In this document: positions 15,761 through 25,540 of the stretch, in pieces
Layout: the number at the start of each line of letters is the position of its first letter
How positions within the stretch are numbered: position 1 is the first letter of the stretch
Origin: Streptomyces sp. JJ38
Lineage (GTDB): Bacteria; Actinomycetota; Actinomycetes; Streptomycetales; Streptomycetaceae
Direction of reading: 5' to 3'
Assembly: GCF_019303475.1 (NCBI RefSeq)
Contig: NZ_JABLSI010000053.1
Location: 1 to 32,684, forward strand
DNA: 32,684 nt
Notes under the pieces: model-generated
Database searches by the model: none
What the model was told of the DNA's origin: nothing
The model's input: only the letters and a program-made list of their open reading frames with translations
Translations under genes and position numbers: made by a program

Positions 15761-17377
15761 TTGAAGACACAAGGCAGAACGAAACGACTCTCAGCACGCC
15801 GCGCCCTCGCGGTGGCAGCGGCCCTGCTCATCCCCGCCGGCGGCCTCGTCGCCCTCGCCTCACCGGCCCAGGCCGCCGAGGAGGTGACGGCAACCTTCAC
15901 CAAGACCCAGGACTGGGGTACCGGCTTCGGAGGCAAGTGGACGATCACCAACTCCGGCACCACCACGCTGAACGGCTGGAAGCTGGAGTGGGACTACCCC
16001 GCGGGCACCACGGTGAACAGCCACTGGGACGCCAGGATCACCTCCGACGGTGACCACTACACCGCCGTCGACGTCGGCTGGAACGGCACCATCGCCCCCG
16101 GCGCCAGCGTGAGCTTCGGCTACAACGGCAGCGGTCCGGGCGCGCCCAGCGGCTGTCTGCTCAACGGCAAGGCCTGCGACGGATCGGGCACCCCCGACCC
16201 GGACCCGACCGACCCGCCGCCCGACCCCGACCCGACCGATCCTCCGCCGCAGCCGCCCGGCGAGTACATCAACCTCGGGTACTTCACCGAGTGGGGCGTC
16301 TACGGCCGCGACTACCACGTCAAGGACCTGGTCACCTCGGGCTCGGCCGAGAAGCTCACGCACATCAACTACGCCTTCGGCAACGTCCAGGGCGGCAAGT
16401 GCACCATGGGTGACAGCTACGCGGCCACCGACAAGGCCTACACGGCCGGGGAGTCCGTGGACGGCGTCGCCGACACCTGGGACCAGCCCCTGCGCGGCAA
16501 CTTCAACCAGCTCCTGAAGCTGAAGAAGCAGTACCCGCACATCAAGATCCTGTGGTCCTTCGGCGGCTGGACCTGGTCCGGCGGCTTCGGCGACGCCATG
16601 AAGAACCCGGCCGCGTTCGCCCAGTCCTGCCACGACCTGGTGCACGACCCGCGCTGGGCGGGGCTGTTCGACGGCATCGACCTCGACTGGGAGTACCCCA
16701 ACGCGTGTGGTCTGAGCTGTGACAGCAGCGGCCCGGACGTCATGCGGAAGATGATGCAGGCGTTCCGCGCCGAGTTCGGCCCGGACCAGCTCGTGACAGC
16801 CGCGATCACCGCCGACGCGTCCGAGGGCGGCAAGATCGACGCCGCGGACTACGCCGGAGCGGCTCAGTACACCGACTGGTACAACGTCATGACGTACGAC
16901 TTCTTCGGCGCCTGGTCCAAGACCGGGCCGACCGCACCGCACTCCCCGTTGACGTCGTACGCCGGCATACCGAAGGACGGCTTCAACGCGGCGGACGCCA
17001 TCGCGAAGCTCAAGGCCAGCGGCGTCCCGGCGGACAAGATGCTCCTGGGCATCGGCTTCTACGGCCGCGGCTGGACGGGCGTCACCCAGTCGGAGCCGGG
17101 CGGCACCGCCACGGGCCCGGCACCCGGCACGTACGAGCAGGGCATCGAGGACTACAAGGTGCTCAAGAACTCCTGCCCGGCCACCGGCACCGTCGCGGGC
17201 ACCGCCTACGCGCACTGCGGCAACAACTGGTGGAGCTACGACACCCCCAGCACCATCACGGGCAAGATGGACTGGGCCAAGCAGCAGGGCCTGAGCGGCG
17301 CGTTCTTCTGGGAGACCAGCGGGGACACCTCCGACGGTGAGCTGATCGCCGCGATCCACCAGGGGCTCAACGGCTGA
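15761..17377 (+). CDS. Secreted chitinase, CBM2 plus GH18
   Basis: A 538-residue exported enzyme that hydrolyses chitin. The signal peptide is basic (KTQGRTKRLSARR) with a hydrophobic core and a cleavage site after ASPAQA, near residue 38. Residues about 40-140 are a CBM2 carbohydrate-binding domain (WGTGFGGKWTITNSG, GWKLEWDYP, VGWNGTIAPG). A linker of Asp-Pro repeats (about 147-167) leads to the GH18 barrel, with catalytic DGIDLDWE at 304-311, Glu311 being the acid, plus WSFGGW and MTYDFFG. I chose TTG 15761 because it follows GGAG by a few nt and gives a normal signal peptide. There is no fibronectin III domain, unlike some relatives. It resembles S. coelicolor/S. lividans ChiC. Confidence 0.92.
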   Translation: MKTQGRTKRLSARRALAVAAALLIPAGGLVALASPAQAAEEVTATFTKTQDWGTGFGGKWTITNSGTTTLNGWKLEWDYPAGTTVNSHWDARITSDGDHYTAVDVGWNGTIAPGASVSFGYNGSGPGAPSGCLLNGKACDGSGTPDPDPTDPPPDPDPTDPPPQPPGEYINLGYFTEWGVYGRDYHVKDLVTSGSAEKLTHINYAFGNVQGGKCTMGDSYAATDKAYTAGESVDGVADTWDQPLRGNFNQLLKLKKQYPHIKILWSFGGWTWSGGFGDAMKNPAAFAQSCHDLVHDPRWAGLFDGIDLDWEYPNACGLSCDSSGPDVMRKMMQAFRAEFGPDQLVTAAITADASEGGKIDAADYAGAAQYTDWYNVMTYDFFGAWSKTGPTAPHSPLTSYAGIPKDGFNAADAIAKLKASGVPADKMLLGIGFYGRGWTGVTQSEPGGTATGPAPGTYEQGIEDYKVLKNSCPATGTVAGTAYAHCGNNWWSYDTPSTITGKMDWAKQQGLSGAFFWETSGDTSDGELIAAIHQGLNG

Positions 17378-17487
17378 ACCGACGCCCCTTCACCCCGTGA
17401 CAGGGGCCCCGATCCGCCGGGGGACGGCCCGCCCGCCGTTCCCCGGCTTCCCCTGTGCCGGGGCACGCCACCGCACGCTTGGGGGGT

Positions 17488-17618
17488 CTGCGCCACAGGC
17501 GCAGGGCTGACAAGCGCAGCCCCGCACCCGGCGGGAAGGGGCTGCCCCTTCCCGTCCATCGCGGACCGCGGGTGCACTTCGGCCACACGCGCGGTTCCCC
17601 GCGCCCCTTCCGGGGCGC
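17488..17618. repeat. Cluster of three hairpins, Streptomyces-type intergenic repeat and terminator
   Basis: Three perfect stem-loops fill the convergent gap between the chitinase and the DUF2550 gene: CTGCGCC/GGCGCAG (17488-17504, 3-nt loop), GGGAAGGGG/CCCCTTCCC (17533-17553, 3-nt loop) and GCGCCCC/GGGGCGC (17601-17618, TTCC loop). The last is part of GCGGTTCCCCGCGCCCC, a sequence I recognise as recurrent between Streptomyces genes. The cluster probably terminates transcription from both sides. Confidence 0.7.
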
Positions 17619-17622
17619 CGGA

Positions 17623-18075
17623 CTACGCCACGTTGACCCGCTGGCCGGGGGGCGCCGCCTCCAGCCAGGCCAGGAAGCCGGTCAGAGCGTCCTCGCTCAT
17701 CGCCAGCTCCACCGGCGTGCCGGCGTGCAGACAGCTCAGGACGATCGCGTCGGAGAGCAGGGCCAGCTCCTCCTCCCCCTGCGGGGTACGACGCTGGACG
17801 ACCTCCACCGACTCCCGCTCCAGCAGCCGCCGCGGCCGGGGAGCGTAGGAGAAGACGCGGAACCACTCGACGCGATCTCCCCGGTAGCGGGCGATGCCGT
17901 AGCTCCAGCCCTTCCCGGTGGGCTCCTCGGTCTCCTCCTTGGGCACGTTCCAGCGCAGACTGCAGTCGAACGTGCCGCCCGACCGCTGGATCAGCCGACG
18001 GCGCAGCCCGAAGACGAACAGCGCCAGCAGCACCAGCGCGACGCACATCCCGCACAGCACCAGGGCGAGGGTCAC
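17623..18075 (-). CDS. DUF2550 family membrane protein
   Basis: A 150-residue protein with one N-terminal membrane segment (about residues 2-24, LALVLCGMCVALVLLALFVF) followed by basic RRRLIQRSGG, so the remainder is probably cytoplasmic. The soluble part (FDCSLRWN, GWSYGIARYRGDRVEWFRVF) matches the actinobacterial DUF2550 family found directly after atpC in many actinomycetes. Function is unknown. It lies 136 nt downstream of atpC but beyond a strong hairpin, so it probably has its own promoter. Confidence 0.88.
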   Translation of the reverse strand: MTLALVLCGMCVALVLLALFVFGLRRRLIQRSGGTFDCSLRWNVPKEETEEPTGKGWSYGIARYRGDRVEWFRVFSYAPRPRRLLERESVEVVQRRTPQGEEELALLSDAIVLSCLHAGTPVELAMSEDALTGFLAWLEAAPPGQRVNVA

Positions 18076-18142
18076 GCGTCACCGACCTCCTCGCATCTCC
18101 CTGCGTGCCGCGCCCCGTGCGCGGATACGCCTTCCATGATGA

Positions 18143-18193
18143 CTCAGCCGCGGATGGTCCCGGAGCAGGACTCCGGGACCATCCGCGGCTGAG
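18143..18193. terminator. Perfect 23-bp inverted repeat after atpC
   Basis: Bases 18143-18165 (beginning CTCAGCCGCGG, ending GTCCCGGAG) are exactly complementary to 18171-18193 across a 5-nt CAGGA loop. It lies 19 nt beyond the atpC stop on the transcribed side, which suggests the end of the atp operon. There is no T tract. The symmetry means it can act in either direction. Confidence 0.8.
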
Positions 18194-18211
18194 CGACGTG
18201 TACCCGCGGGT

Positions 18212-18595
18212 TCAGCGTGCGACCGCCACTGCCCGCAGCCGGACGTCGGCGCGGCGTTCGGCCGCCGCGTCCTGGTCCGCCTTCGCCTGTTCGAGCGCGC
18301 GCTCGGCCCGCTCGACGTCGATCTCGTAACTCAGTTCGGCGATCTCGGCCAGGAGCGACAGCTTGTCGTCGGCGAACGAGATGAAACCGCCGTGCACCGC
18401 GGCGATCACGGTGCCGTCGCCGCTCTCACCGGTGGTGCGGATGGTGACCGGGCCGGACTCCAGCACGCCCAGCAGCGGCTGGTGGCCGGGCATGACGCCG
18501 ATCTCACCCGAAGAGGTGCGCGCGACGACCAGCCTGGCCTCGCCCGACCAGACCTTGCGGTCGGCGGCGACCAACTCGACGTGCAGCTCAGCCAC
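18212..18595 (-). CDS. atpC: ATP synthase F1 subunit epsilon
   Basis: A 127-residue central-stalk subunit that couples rotation to catalysis and can inhibit ATP hydrolysis. The N-terminal beta-barrel has ELHVELVAADRKVWSGEA, GEIGVMPGHQPLLGVL and HGGFISFADDKLSLLAE; a C-terminal helical region (RAERALEQAKADQDAAAERR) follows and ends shortly after. Start is GTG 18595. It is last in the atpIBEFHAGDC order and is separated from atpD by 96 nt containing a strong hairpin. Confidence 0.97.
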   Translation of the reverse strand: MAELHVELVAADRKVWSGEARLVVARTSSGEIGVMPGHQPLLGVLESGPVTIRTTGESGDGTVIAAVHGGFISFADDKLSLLAEIAELSYEIDVERAERALEQAKADQDAAAERRADVRLRAVAVAR

Positions 18596-18639
18596 TGTGG
18601 CTCCTCAAACTGGGATTTCTCAAGAATAAGGGGGTGCGC

Positions 18640-18675
18640 CGGGTGAGGACCGGACCGGGGCCCGGTCCTCACCCG
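18640..18675 (-). other. 14-bp intercistronic hairpin between atpD and atpC
   Basis: CGGGTGAGGACCGG (18640-18653) is perfectly complementary to CCGGTCCTCACCCG (18662-18675) with an 8-nt loop. It begins 16 nt beyond the atpD stop in the transcribed direction. It could attenuate transcription into atpC, protect the atpD end of the mRNA, or mark an RNA processing site. No T tract follows directly, but an A-rich plus-strand patch (CAAGAATAAG) lies just beyond. Confidence 0.8.
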
Positions 18676-18691
18676 TACGCCGAGCCCGGCG

Positions 18692-20134
<1,443 letters not shown>

Positions 20135-20136
20135 AG

Positions 20137-21063
20137 TTATCGGTCACTCCCCGAAGAAGCGTCGGCCAGCGCGCTGGCACCACCGACGATCTCGCTGATT
20201 TCCTGGGTGATGTCGGCCTGGCGGGCCGCGTTGGCAAGCCGCGTGAGCGACTTGATGAGCTCTTCCGCGTTGTCGGTCGCCGACTTCATCGCCCGGCGGC
20301 GGGCCGCGTGCTCGGAAGCGGCGGCCTGGAGCAGAGCGTTGTAGATGCGGCTCTCGACGTAGCGCGGCAGCAGCGCGTCGAGCACTTCCTCCGCCGACGG
20401 CTCGAAGTCGTACAGCGGCTGGACGCCCTGGTCGGCGGCCTTGGCACCGGCCTCGGCGTCCGAGGGCTCCAGCGTGAGCGGGAGCATCCGGCGCTGGACC
20501 GGCGTCTGCGTCATCATCGAGACGAACTCGGTGAAGACGATGTGCAGCTCGTCCACGCCGCCCTCGGCGGTGTCCCGCTCGATGGCCTCGATGAGGGGAG
20601 CCGCGACCGCCTTCGCGTCGGCGTACGAGGGGCTGTCGGTGAAGCCCGTCCAGGACTCCTCGACCGCCTTCTCGCGGAAGCCGTAGTACGCGACACCCTT
20701 GCGGCCGACGACGTAGGTCACGACGGACTTGCCCTCGTCCGAGAGCTGCCCCGTCAGCGCCTCCGCGGCCTTGATCGCGTTGGAGGAGTAACCGCCGGCC
20801 AGACCGCGGTCGCTCGTGACGAGCAGGACCGCGGCCCGCTTCGGGGCCTCCGCCTCGGTGGTCAGCGGGTGCTTGACGTCGGCACCGCCCGCCACCGCGG
20901 TGACCGCGGCGGTGAGCTCGTCGGCGTACGGGGTGGAGGCCGCCACCTGGCGCTGCGCCTTGACGATGCGCGAGGCGGCGATCATCTCCATCGCCTTGGT
21001 GATCTTCTTGGTGGCCTTGACGGATTTGATCCGCCGCTTGTAGACGCGGAGCTGGGCACCCAT
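20137..21063 (-). CDS. atpG: ATP synthase F1 subunit gamma
   Basis: The 308-residue rotor shaft subunit. The N-terminal helix MGAQLRVYKRRIKSVKATKKITKAMEM is split here only by reading; its signature ITKAMEMIAASRI is conserved. The Rossmann-like middle has VLLVTSDRGLAGGYSSNAIK, and the C-terminal helix holds the signature near SATDNAEELI. Like other actinobacterial gammas it carries an extra loop (about 205-225, ending SAEEVLDALLPR). It lies 2 nt after the atpA stop and 2 nt before atpD. Confidence 0.97.
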   Translation of the reverse strand: MGAQLRVYKRRIKSVKATKKITKAMEMIAASRIVKAQRQVAASTPYADELTAAVTAVAGGADVKHPLTTEAEAPKRAAVLLVTSDRGLAGGYSSNAIKAAEALTGQLSDEGKSVVTYVVGRKGVAYYGFREKAVEESWTGFTDSPSYADAKAVAAPLIEAIERDTAEGGVDELHIVFTEFVSMMTQTPVQRRMLPLTLEPSDAEAGAKAADQGVQPLYDFEPSAEEVLDALLPRYVESRIYNALLQAAASEHAARRRAMKSATDNAEELIKSLTRLANAARQADITQEISEIVGGASALADASSGSDR

Positions 21064-21065
21064 GC

Positions 21066-22637
21066 TCAGCCCTCGCCCAGAAGCTTGCCGTCCGAGGTCT
21101 CGAACTGCTTCTTGAAGGTCTCGACGACCTCACGCAGCTTGCCGAGGGTGTCGTCCGACATCTTGGCGCCCTCGCGGATGCCGGTCATCAGGTCCTTGTG
21201 CTCGCGGTGCAGGTAGTCCAGCAGCTCCTTCTCGAAGCGCCGGATGTCCGCGACCGGGACCTCGTCCATCAGACCGTTGGTGCCGGCCCAGATGGAGACG
21301 ACCTGGTCCTCCGTCGGGTAGGGCGCGTACTGGCTCTGCTTGAGCAGCTCCACCATCCGCTGACCGCGCTCCAGCGAGGCCTTGGACGCGGCGTCCAGGT
21401 CCGAACCGAAGGCGGCGAACGCCTCCAGCTCACGGAACTGGGCCAGGTCCACCCGGAGGCGGCCCGAGACCTGGCGCATGGCCTTGTGCTGGGCGGAGCC
21501 ACCGACACGGGAGACGGAGATACCGACGTTCAGCGCCGGGCGCTGGCCCGCGTTGAACAGGTCGGACTCCAGGAAGCACTGGCCGTCGGTGATGGAGATG
21601 ACGTTGGTCGGGATGAACGCCGACACGTCGTTGGCCTTGGTCTCGACGATCGGCAGACCGGTCATCGAGCCGGCGCCCATCTCGTCGGAGAGCTTGGCGC
21701 AGCGCTCCAGCAGCCGGGAGTGCAGGTAGAAGACGTCGCCCGGGTAGGCCTCACGGCCCGGCGGACGGCGCAGCAGCAGGGAGACGGCGCGGTAGGCGTC
21801 GGCCTGCTTGGACAGGTCGTCGAAGATGATCAGGACGTGCTTGCCCTCGTACATCCAGTGCTGACCGATGGCCGAGCCGGTGTAGGGCGCGAGGTACTTG
21901 AAGCCCGCCGGGTCGGACGCCGGGGCGGCGACGATGGTCGTGTACTCCAGGGCACCGGCCTCCTCCAGCGCGGCGCGCACGCCCGCGATGGTGGAGCCCT
22001 TCTGACCGACGGCGACGTAGATGCAGCGGACCTGCTTGCTCGGGTCGCCGGTGGCCCAGTTGGCCTTCTGGTTGATGATCGTGTCGACCGCGAGGGCCGT
22101 CTTGCCGGTCTGCCGGTCACCGATGATCAGCTGACGCTGGCCGCGGCCGACCGGGGTCATGGCGTCGACGGCCTTGTAGCCGGTCTCCATCGGCTCGTGC
22201 ACCGACTTGCGCTGCATGACCGTGGGGGCCTGCAGCTCCAGGGCGCGGCGGCCCTCGGTCTCGATCTCACCGAGGCCGTCGATGGCGTTGCCCAGCGGGT
22301 CGACGACCCGGCCGAGGTAGCCCTCGCCGACGCCCACCGAGAGGACCTCGCCGGTGCGGCGCACCGTCTGGCCCTCCTCGATACCGCTGAACTCGCCGAG
22401 GACCACCGCACCGACCTCGCGCTCCTCGAGGTTCAGGGCGAGGCCGAGCGTGCCGTCCTCGAACTTCAGCAGCTCGTTCGCCATGGCCGAGGGAAGACCC
22501 TCGACCTTCGCGATGCCGTCACCGGCAACGCTGACCGTCCCGACCTCTTCGCGCGAGGCCGCGTCCGGCGTGTACGACTGGACAAAGTTCTCCAGCGCGT
22601 CCCGGATCTCATCCGGCCGGATCGTGAGCTCCGCCAT
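21066..22637 (-). CDS. atpA: ATP synthase F1 subunit alpha
   Basis: The 523-residue non-catalytic nucleotide-binding subunit. MAELTIRPDEIRDALENFVQ is the usual actinobacterial N-terminus, so ATG 22637 is the start rather than the upstream in-frame codon at 22688. Walker A is GDRQTGKT at 173-180, Walker B is HVLIIFDDLSKQA, and the signature PALNVGISVSRVGGSAQ is present. The C-terminal helical domain ends in an extended GKLLGEG tail, common in actinobacteria. A 96-nt gap separates it from atpH. Confidence 0.98.
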   Translation of the reverse strand: MAELTIRPDEIRDALENFVQSYTPDAASREEVGTVSVAGDGIAKVEGLPSAMANELLKFEDGTLGLALNLEEREVGAVVLGEFSGIEEGQTVRRTGEVLSVGVGEGYLGRVVDPLGNAIDGLGEIETEGRRALELQAPTVMQRKSVHEPMETGYKAVDAMTPVGRGQRQLIIGDRQTGKTALAVDTIINQKANWATGDPSKQVRCIYVAVGQKGSTIAGVRAALEEAGALEYTTIVAAPASDPAGFKYLAPYTGSAIGQHWMYEGKHVLIIFDDLSKQADAYRAVSLLLRRPPGREAYPGDVFYLHSRLLERCAKLSDEMGAGSMTGLPIVETKANDVSAFIPTNVISITDGQCFLESDLFNAGQRPALNVGISVSRVGGSAQHKAMRQVSGRLRVDLAQFRELEAFAAFGSDLDAASKASLERGQRMVELLKQSQYAPYPTEDQVVSIWAGTNGLMDEVPVADIRRFEKELLDYLHREHKDLMTGIREGAKMSDDTLGKLREVVETFKKQFETSDGKLLGEG

Positions 22638-22733
22638 CTGGGTTCCCTGCTCTCCTTGTTGGGCCCGTATGTATCTGCTACGGCCCAACTCGGGCCGCTA
22701 CGTACTGCTTGTTGAGTTGGTGTGACGGCCGGC

Positions 22734-23558
22734 TCAGCCGGCCATCCGCCGCTCGACCTCTTCGAGGCGCGCGGCCACGCTGCCGTTGATGACGTCGTCA
22801 CCGATGCGCACCGTGATCCCGCCGAGGACCTCCGGGTCCACGTCCAGGTTCAGGTGCACCTCGCGCCCGTAGAGCCGGGTCAGCGCGGCGCCCAGGCGCT
22901 GGCGCTGCCCGTCACTGAGCGGAACCGCGGAGGTGACGACGGCGACCGACCGGTTGCGGCGCTCGGCGGCCAGCTTGGAGAGGGCCTCCAGGCCACCTTC
23001 CAGGCTACGGCCTCGCGGATGCGCGACCAGGCGGACCACCAGCCGCTCGGTGGCGGGCTTGGCCCGGCCTCCCAGCAGGCGGTGGAGCAGCGCGGTCTGC
23101 GCGTCCTTGAACGCGGCGTCCCCGGCCTTGCCGCTGAGCGCGGCGCGCAGCTCGGTGGAGGAGGCGACGATCCGGCCGAACCGGAACAGCTCGTCCTCGA
23201 CGTCACCGAGGGTGCCGTCGCGGTCGGCGGCGATCAGGTCGGCGCTGTCCGCGAGCTCCTCGACGGCGTCCACCAGGTCGCGCGGACGCGACCAGCGAGA
23301 GCGGACCATGCCGGAGACGAGGTCGGTGACCTCGCCGCCGACCTGGCCGCCCAGCAGCCGGCCGATCAGCTCGGCCTTGGCCTCGCCGGGCTGCGCCGGG
23401 TCGGTGAGGATCCGGCGCAGTCGCACCTCACGGTCGAGCAGCGCGGTGACGGCTGCCAGCTCCTCGGCGAGCCGCGCCGCGTCGACGGACGTGTTGTCCG
23501 TCAGCGCGTCCAGCTGCTCCCGGGCGGTGGCCAGTGCCTCGCGGCTCGCTCCGTTCAT
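22734..23558 (-). CDS. atpH: ATP synthase F1 subunit delta
   Basis: A 274-residue peripheral-stalk subunit, about 90 residues longer than the E. coli protein, as is usual in streptomycetes; mycobacteria instead have a b-delta fusion. The N-terminal part MNGASREALATAREQLDAL is an additional helical region. The delta/OSCP signature is in the C-terminal part: VVTSAVPLSDGQRQRLGAAL and NLDVDPEVLGGITVRIGDDVINGS, the most conserved stretch. It overlaps atpF by 4 nt (ATGA). Confidence 0.96.
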   Translation of the reverse strand: MNGASREALATAREQLDALTDNTSVDAARLAEELAAVTALLDREVRLRRILTDPAQPGEAKAELIGRLLGGQVGGEVTDLVSGMVRSRWSRPRDLVDAVEELADSADLIAADRDGTLGDVEDELFRFGRIVASSTELRAALSGKAGDAAFKDAQTALLHRLLGGRAKPATERLVVRLVAHPRGRSLEGGLEALSKLAAERRNRSVAVVTSAVPLSDGQRQRLGAALTRLYGREVHLNLDVDPEVLGGITVRIGDDVINGSVAARLEEVERRMAG

Positions 23559-24097
23559 CGGGCGGCCCCGGTCTCGGCCTTGGCCTCCAGCTCGTCCAGG
23601 AAGCGGTCGATGGTGCGGCTCTGGCGGGCGTGGTCCTCAAGGGACTCGCCGACCAGCTTGCCGGCCAGTTCGGTGGCGAGCTTGCCCACGTCCTGGCGCA
23701 GCACCTGCGCGGCCTGCTTGCGGTCGGCCTCGATCTGGGTGTGACCCGCGGCGATGATCTCCTCACGCTGCCGCTGGCCCTCCGCACGCATCTCGGCGAT
23801 GAGCGCGGCACCCTGCTCCTGCGCCTCCTGGCGCAGACGGGCGGCCTCGTGCCGGGCCTCGCTCAGCTGAGCCCGGTACTCCTCCAGCGTCTGCTGCGCC
23901 TCGGCCTGAGCAGCCTCGGCCTTCTCAATGCCCCCCTCGATCGACTCGCGACGCTCGTCCAGGGCCTTGTTGATGGCCGGGAGGAGCTTCTTGGCGAAGA
24001 CGAAGAAGACGATGCCGAAGGCGAGCAGGCCGATGACGACCTCAGGCCAGACCGGGAGCAGCGGGTTCTGCGGATCCTCGGCTGCCAGGTACATCAT
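23555..24097 (-). CDS. atpF: ATP synthase F0 subunit b
   Basis: A 180-residue stator subunit. One membrane segment (about residues 18-36, PEVVIGLLAFGIVFFVFAKK) is followed by a long charged helix (RRESIEGGIEKAEAAQAEAQ onward), the dimeric coiled coil that reaches delta. ATG 24097 and ATG 24094 are adjacent in-frame choices (MMYL); I give the longer. The gene lies 40 nt after atpE and overlaps atpH by 4 nt. Confidence 0.96.
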   Translation of the reverse strand: MMYLAAEDPQNPLLPVWPEVVIGLLAFGIVFFVFAKKLLPAINKALDERRESIEGGIEKAEAAQAEAQQTLEEYRAQLSEARHEAARLRQEAQEQGAALIAEMRAEGQRQREEIIAAGHTQIEADRKQAAQVLRQDVGKLATELAGKLVGESLEDHARQSRTIDRFLDELEAKAETGAAR

Positions 24098-24137
24098 GGT
24101 GGACCTTTCGTCGATATAAGGCTGCGGTCCGGGTCCG

Positions 24138-24371
24138 TCAGATGATGAACGGAACGACGAAGCCGATCAGGGCCAGGGCCTCGACGACGGCGAAGCCGAG
24201 CAGCATGTTCTGGCGGATGAGGCCGGCGGCCTCGGGCTGGCGGGCGATGGCCTGCACACCGTTACCGAAGATGATGCCGATGCCGACGCCGGGGCCGATG
24301 GCGGCGAGGCCGTAACCGATGGTGCCGACGTTGCCTTCAACAGCCGCGAGGGTCTCGAGAGCAGCAGACAT
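24138..24371 (-). CDS. atpE: ATP synthase F0 subunit c
   Basis: A 77-residue hairpin of two membrane helices that forms the rotor ring. Helix 1 carries the Gly-rich GPGVGIGIIFGNG packing motif, the polar loop has RQPE, and helix 2 carries the ion-binding Glu64 in GFAVVEALALIGFV. Residues typical of sodium binding (Gln in helix 1, Ser/Thr after the Glu) are absent, so it is proton-type. Start 24371 is supported by GAAGGA upstream. It is too short to be judged by length alone, but the sequence is unmistakable. Confidence 0.97.
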   Translation of the reverse strand: MSAALETLAAVEGNVGTIGYGLAAIGPGVGIGIIFGNGVQAIARQPEAAGLIRQNMLLGFAVVEALALIGFVVPFII

Positions 24372-24396
24372 TCCGTTGGTTCCTTCTCTTGGTGGG

Positions 24397-24419
24397 CCGG
24401 TGGGTGGTTGGTCCACCGG
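24397..24419 (-). other. Possible hairpin ahead of atpE
   Basis: CCGGTGG (24397-24403) pairs with CCACCGG (24413-24419) over a 9-nt loop in the leader between atpB and atpE, 25 nt before the atpE start. Subunit c is needed in many more copies than the others, so a structured leader or processing point here would be plausible; this role is a guess. Confidence 0.4.
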
Positions 24420-24463
24420 ACGACTGGGGTTGGGCGAGTGGCTTGGGGCTTTGCGCCTCTGCC

Positions 24464-25273
24464 TCAGTGCGCCTCTTCGAGGGCCTGGGAGAGGTAGGTG
24501 GCGGTCAGCACCGTGAAGACGTAGGCCTGCAGCGCCTGGATGAACAGCTCGAAGACCGTGAGGACGAGCGTCATGGCGAAGGAGGCGGTGGCGTAGATGC
24601 TGCCGAGGAAGGTGCCGAGCATGTACCACGTGGCGATCGTGAAGATCAGGATGAGCACGTGGCCCGCGAACATGTTCGCGAAGAGTCGCACGGCGAGCGT
24701 GAAGGGCCGCACGAAGATGTTCGACAGGAACTCGATCGGCGTCAGGATGACGTAGATCGGCTTCGGCAGACCGCTGGGCACGCACAGGTTGCGCATGCCG
24801 CCCACGAAGCCGTTCGACCTGAAGGTCACCGTCATGTAGGTGATCCACACGACGAGCGCGAGCCCGGCCGGGTACGCGATCACGGAGGTGACCGGGAACT
24901 GGGCGACGGGGATGAGCGCCCAGAGGTTCATCATCCAGACGAAGAAGAACAGCGAGACCAGCAGCGGGATGAACGGCTCGCCCTTCTTGCCGATCACCTC
25001 GCGGGCGATGCCCTTGCGCACGAACTCGTAGCCGGCCTCGGCGATCATCTGGAGCTTGCCGGGAACGACCTTCGGGTTCGAGAACGCCATCCAGAAGAAG
25101 GTCAGGATGATGCCGGTGCCGATGAACGCCAGCAGCATCGGCTTGTTGAACTCGATCCCGCCGACCGTGAACATCGGGTCGAAGATGAACGACCACACGC
25201 TCGGGGCCTCGAAGCCACAGCCTTTGAACAGGTGGCAGTCGGTCTCGAAGGCGAGCAACTGGTCACTACTCAC
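24464..25273 (-). CDS. atpB: ATP synthase F0 subunit a
   Basis: The 269-residue proton-channel subunit with five to six membrane segments. The essential arginine is Arg196 in PFTLAVRLFANMFAGH, and the preceding IEFLSNIFVRP is conserved. The N-terminus (FETDCHLFKGCGFEAPSV) is outside and holds a Cys pair, as in other actinobacteria. The C-terminal helix reads LFIQALQAYVFTVLTATYL. GTG 25273 is preceded by AAGGAG at good spacing. A 267-nt gap separates it from atpI. Confidence 0.97.
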   Translation of the reverse strand: MSSDQLLAFETDCHLFKGCGFEAPSVWSFIFDPMFTVGGIEFNKPMLLAFIGTGIILTFFWMAFSNPKVVPGKLQMIAEAGYEFVRKGIAREVIGKKGEPFIPLLVSLFFFVWMMNLWALIPVAQFPVTSVIAYPAGLALVVWITYMTVTFRSNGFVGGMRNLCVPSGLPKPIYVILTPIEFLSNIFVRPFTLAVRLFANMFAGHVLILIFTIATWYMLGTFLGSIYATASFAMTLVLTVFELFIQALQAYVFTVLTATYLSQALEEAH

Positions 25274-25464
25274 CGCGAGCTCCTTCGGTCGGACGCATAG
25301 GTACGGCTACCTCGATGTGTCGGCGTGGCGCAGGCCACGGAGCGGCACTGGACTGGGTATCGCGGGAGGCGGAACCGGCCGGCGCGACGGCAGGGCGGCC
25401 CGAGGGAAGGCGGGGAGCACGCGGCGCTGTCCCGCACAGCGCACGCTCCATCGCTCGCCACACT

Positions 25465-25494
25465 CTCGGCGTCGGACCATAGCAGTCCACCGAG
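25465..25494 (-). other. Possible interrupted hairpin between atpI and atpB
   Basis: CTCGG/CCGAG arms at 25465-25469 and 25490-25494 with an inner GGAC/GTCC pairing form an interrupted stem within the 267-nt atpI-atpB gap. Beside it lies an AT-rich TTTTATATCG patch (25500-25509), unusual for this genome. The region could hold a promoter or attenuator for atpB, but the signals are weak. Confidence 0.35.
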
Positions 25495-25540
25495 GGGGCT
25501 TTTATATCGCCCCTACCTTCGGAGCGGCCGCGGGACGCCC

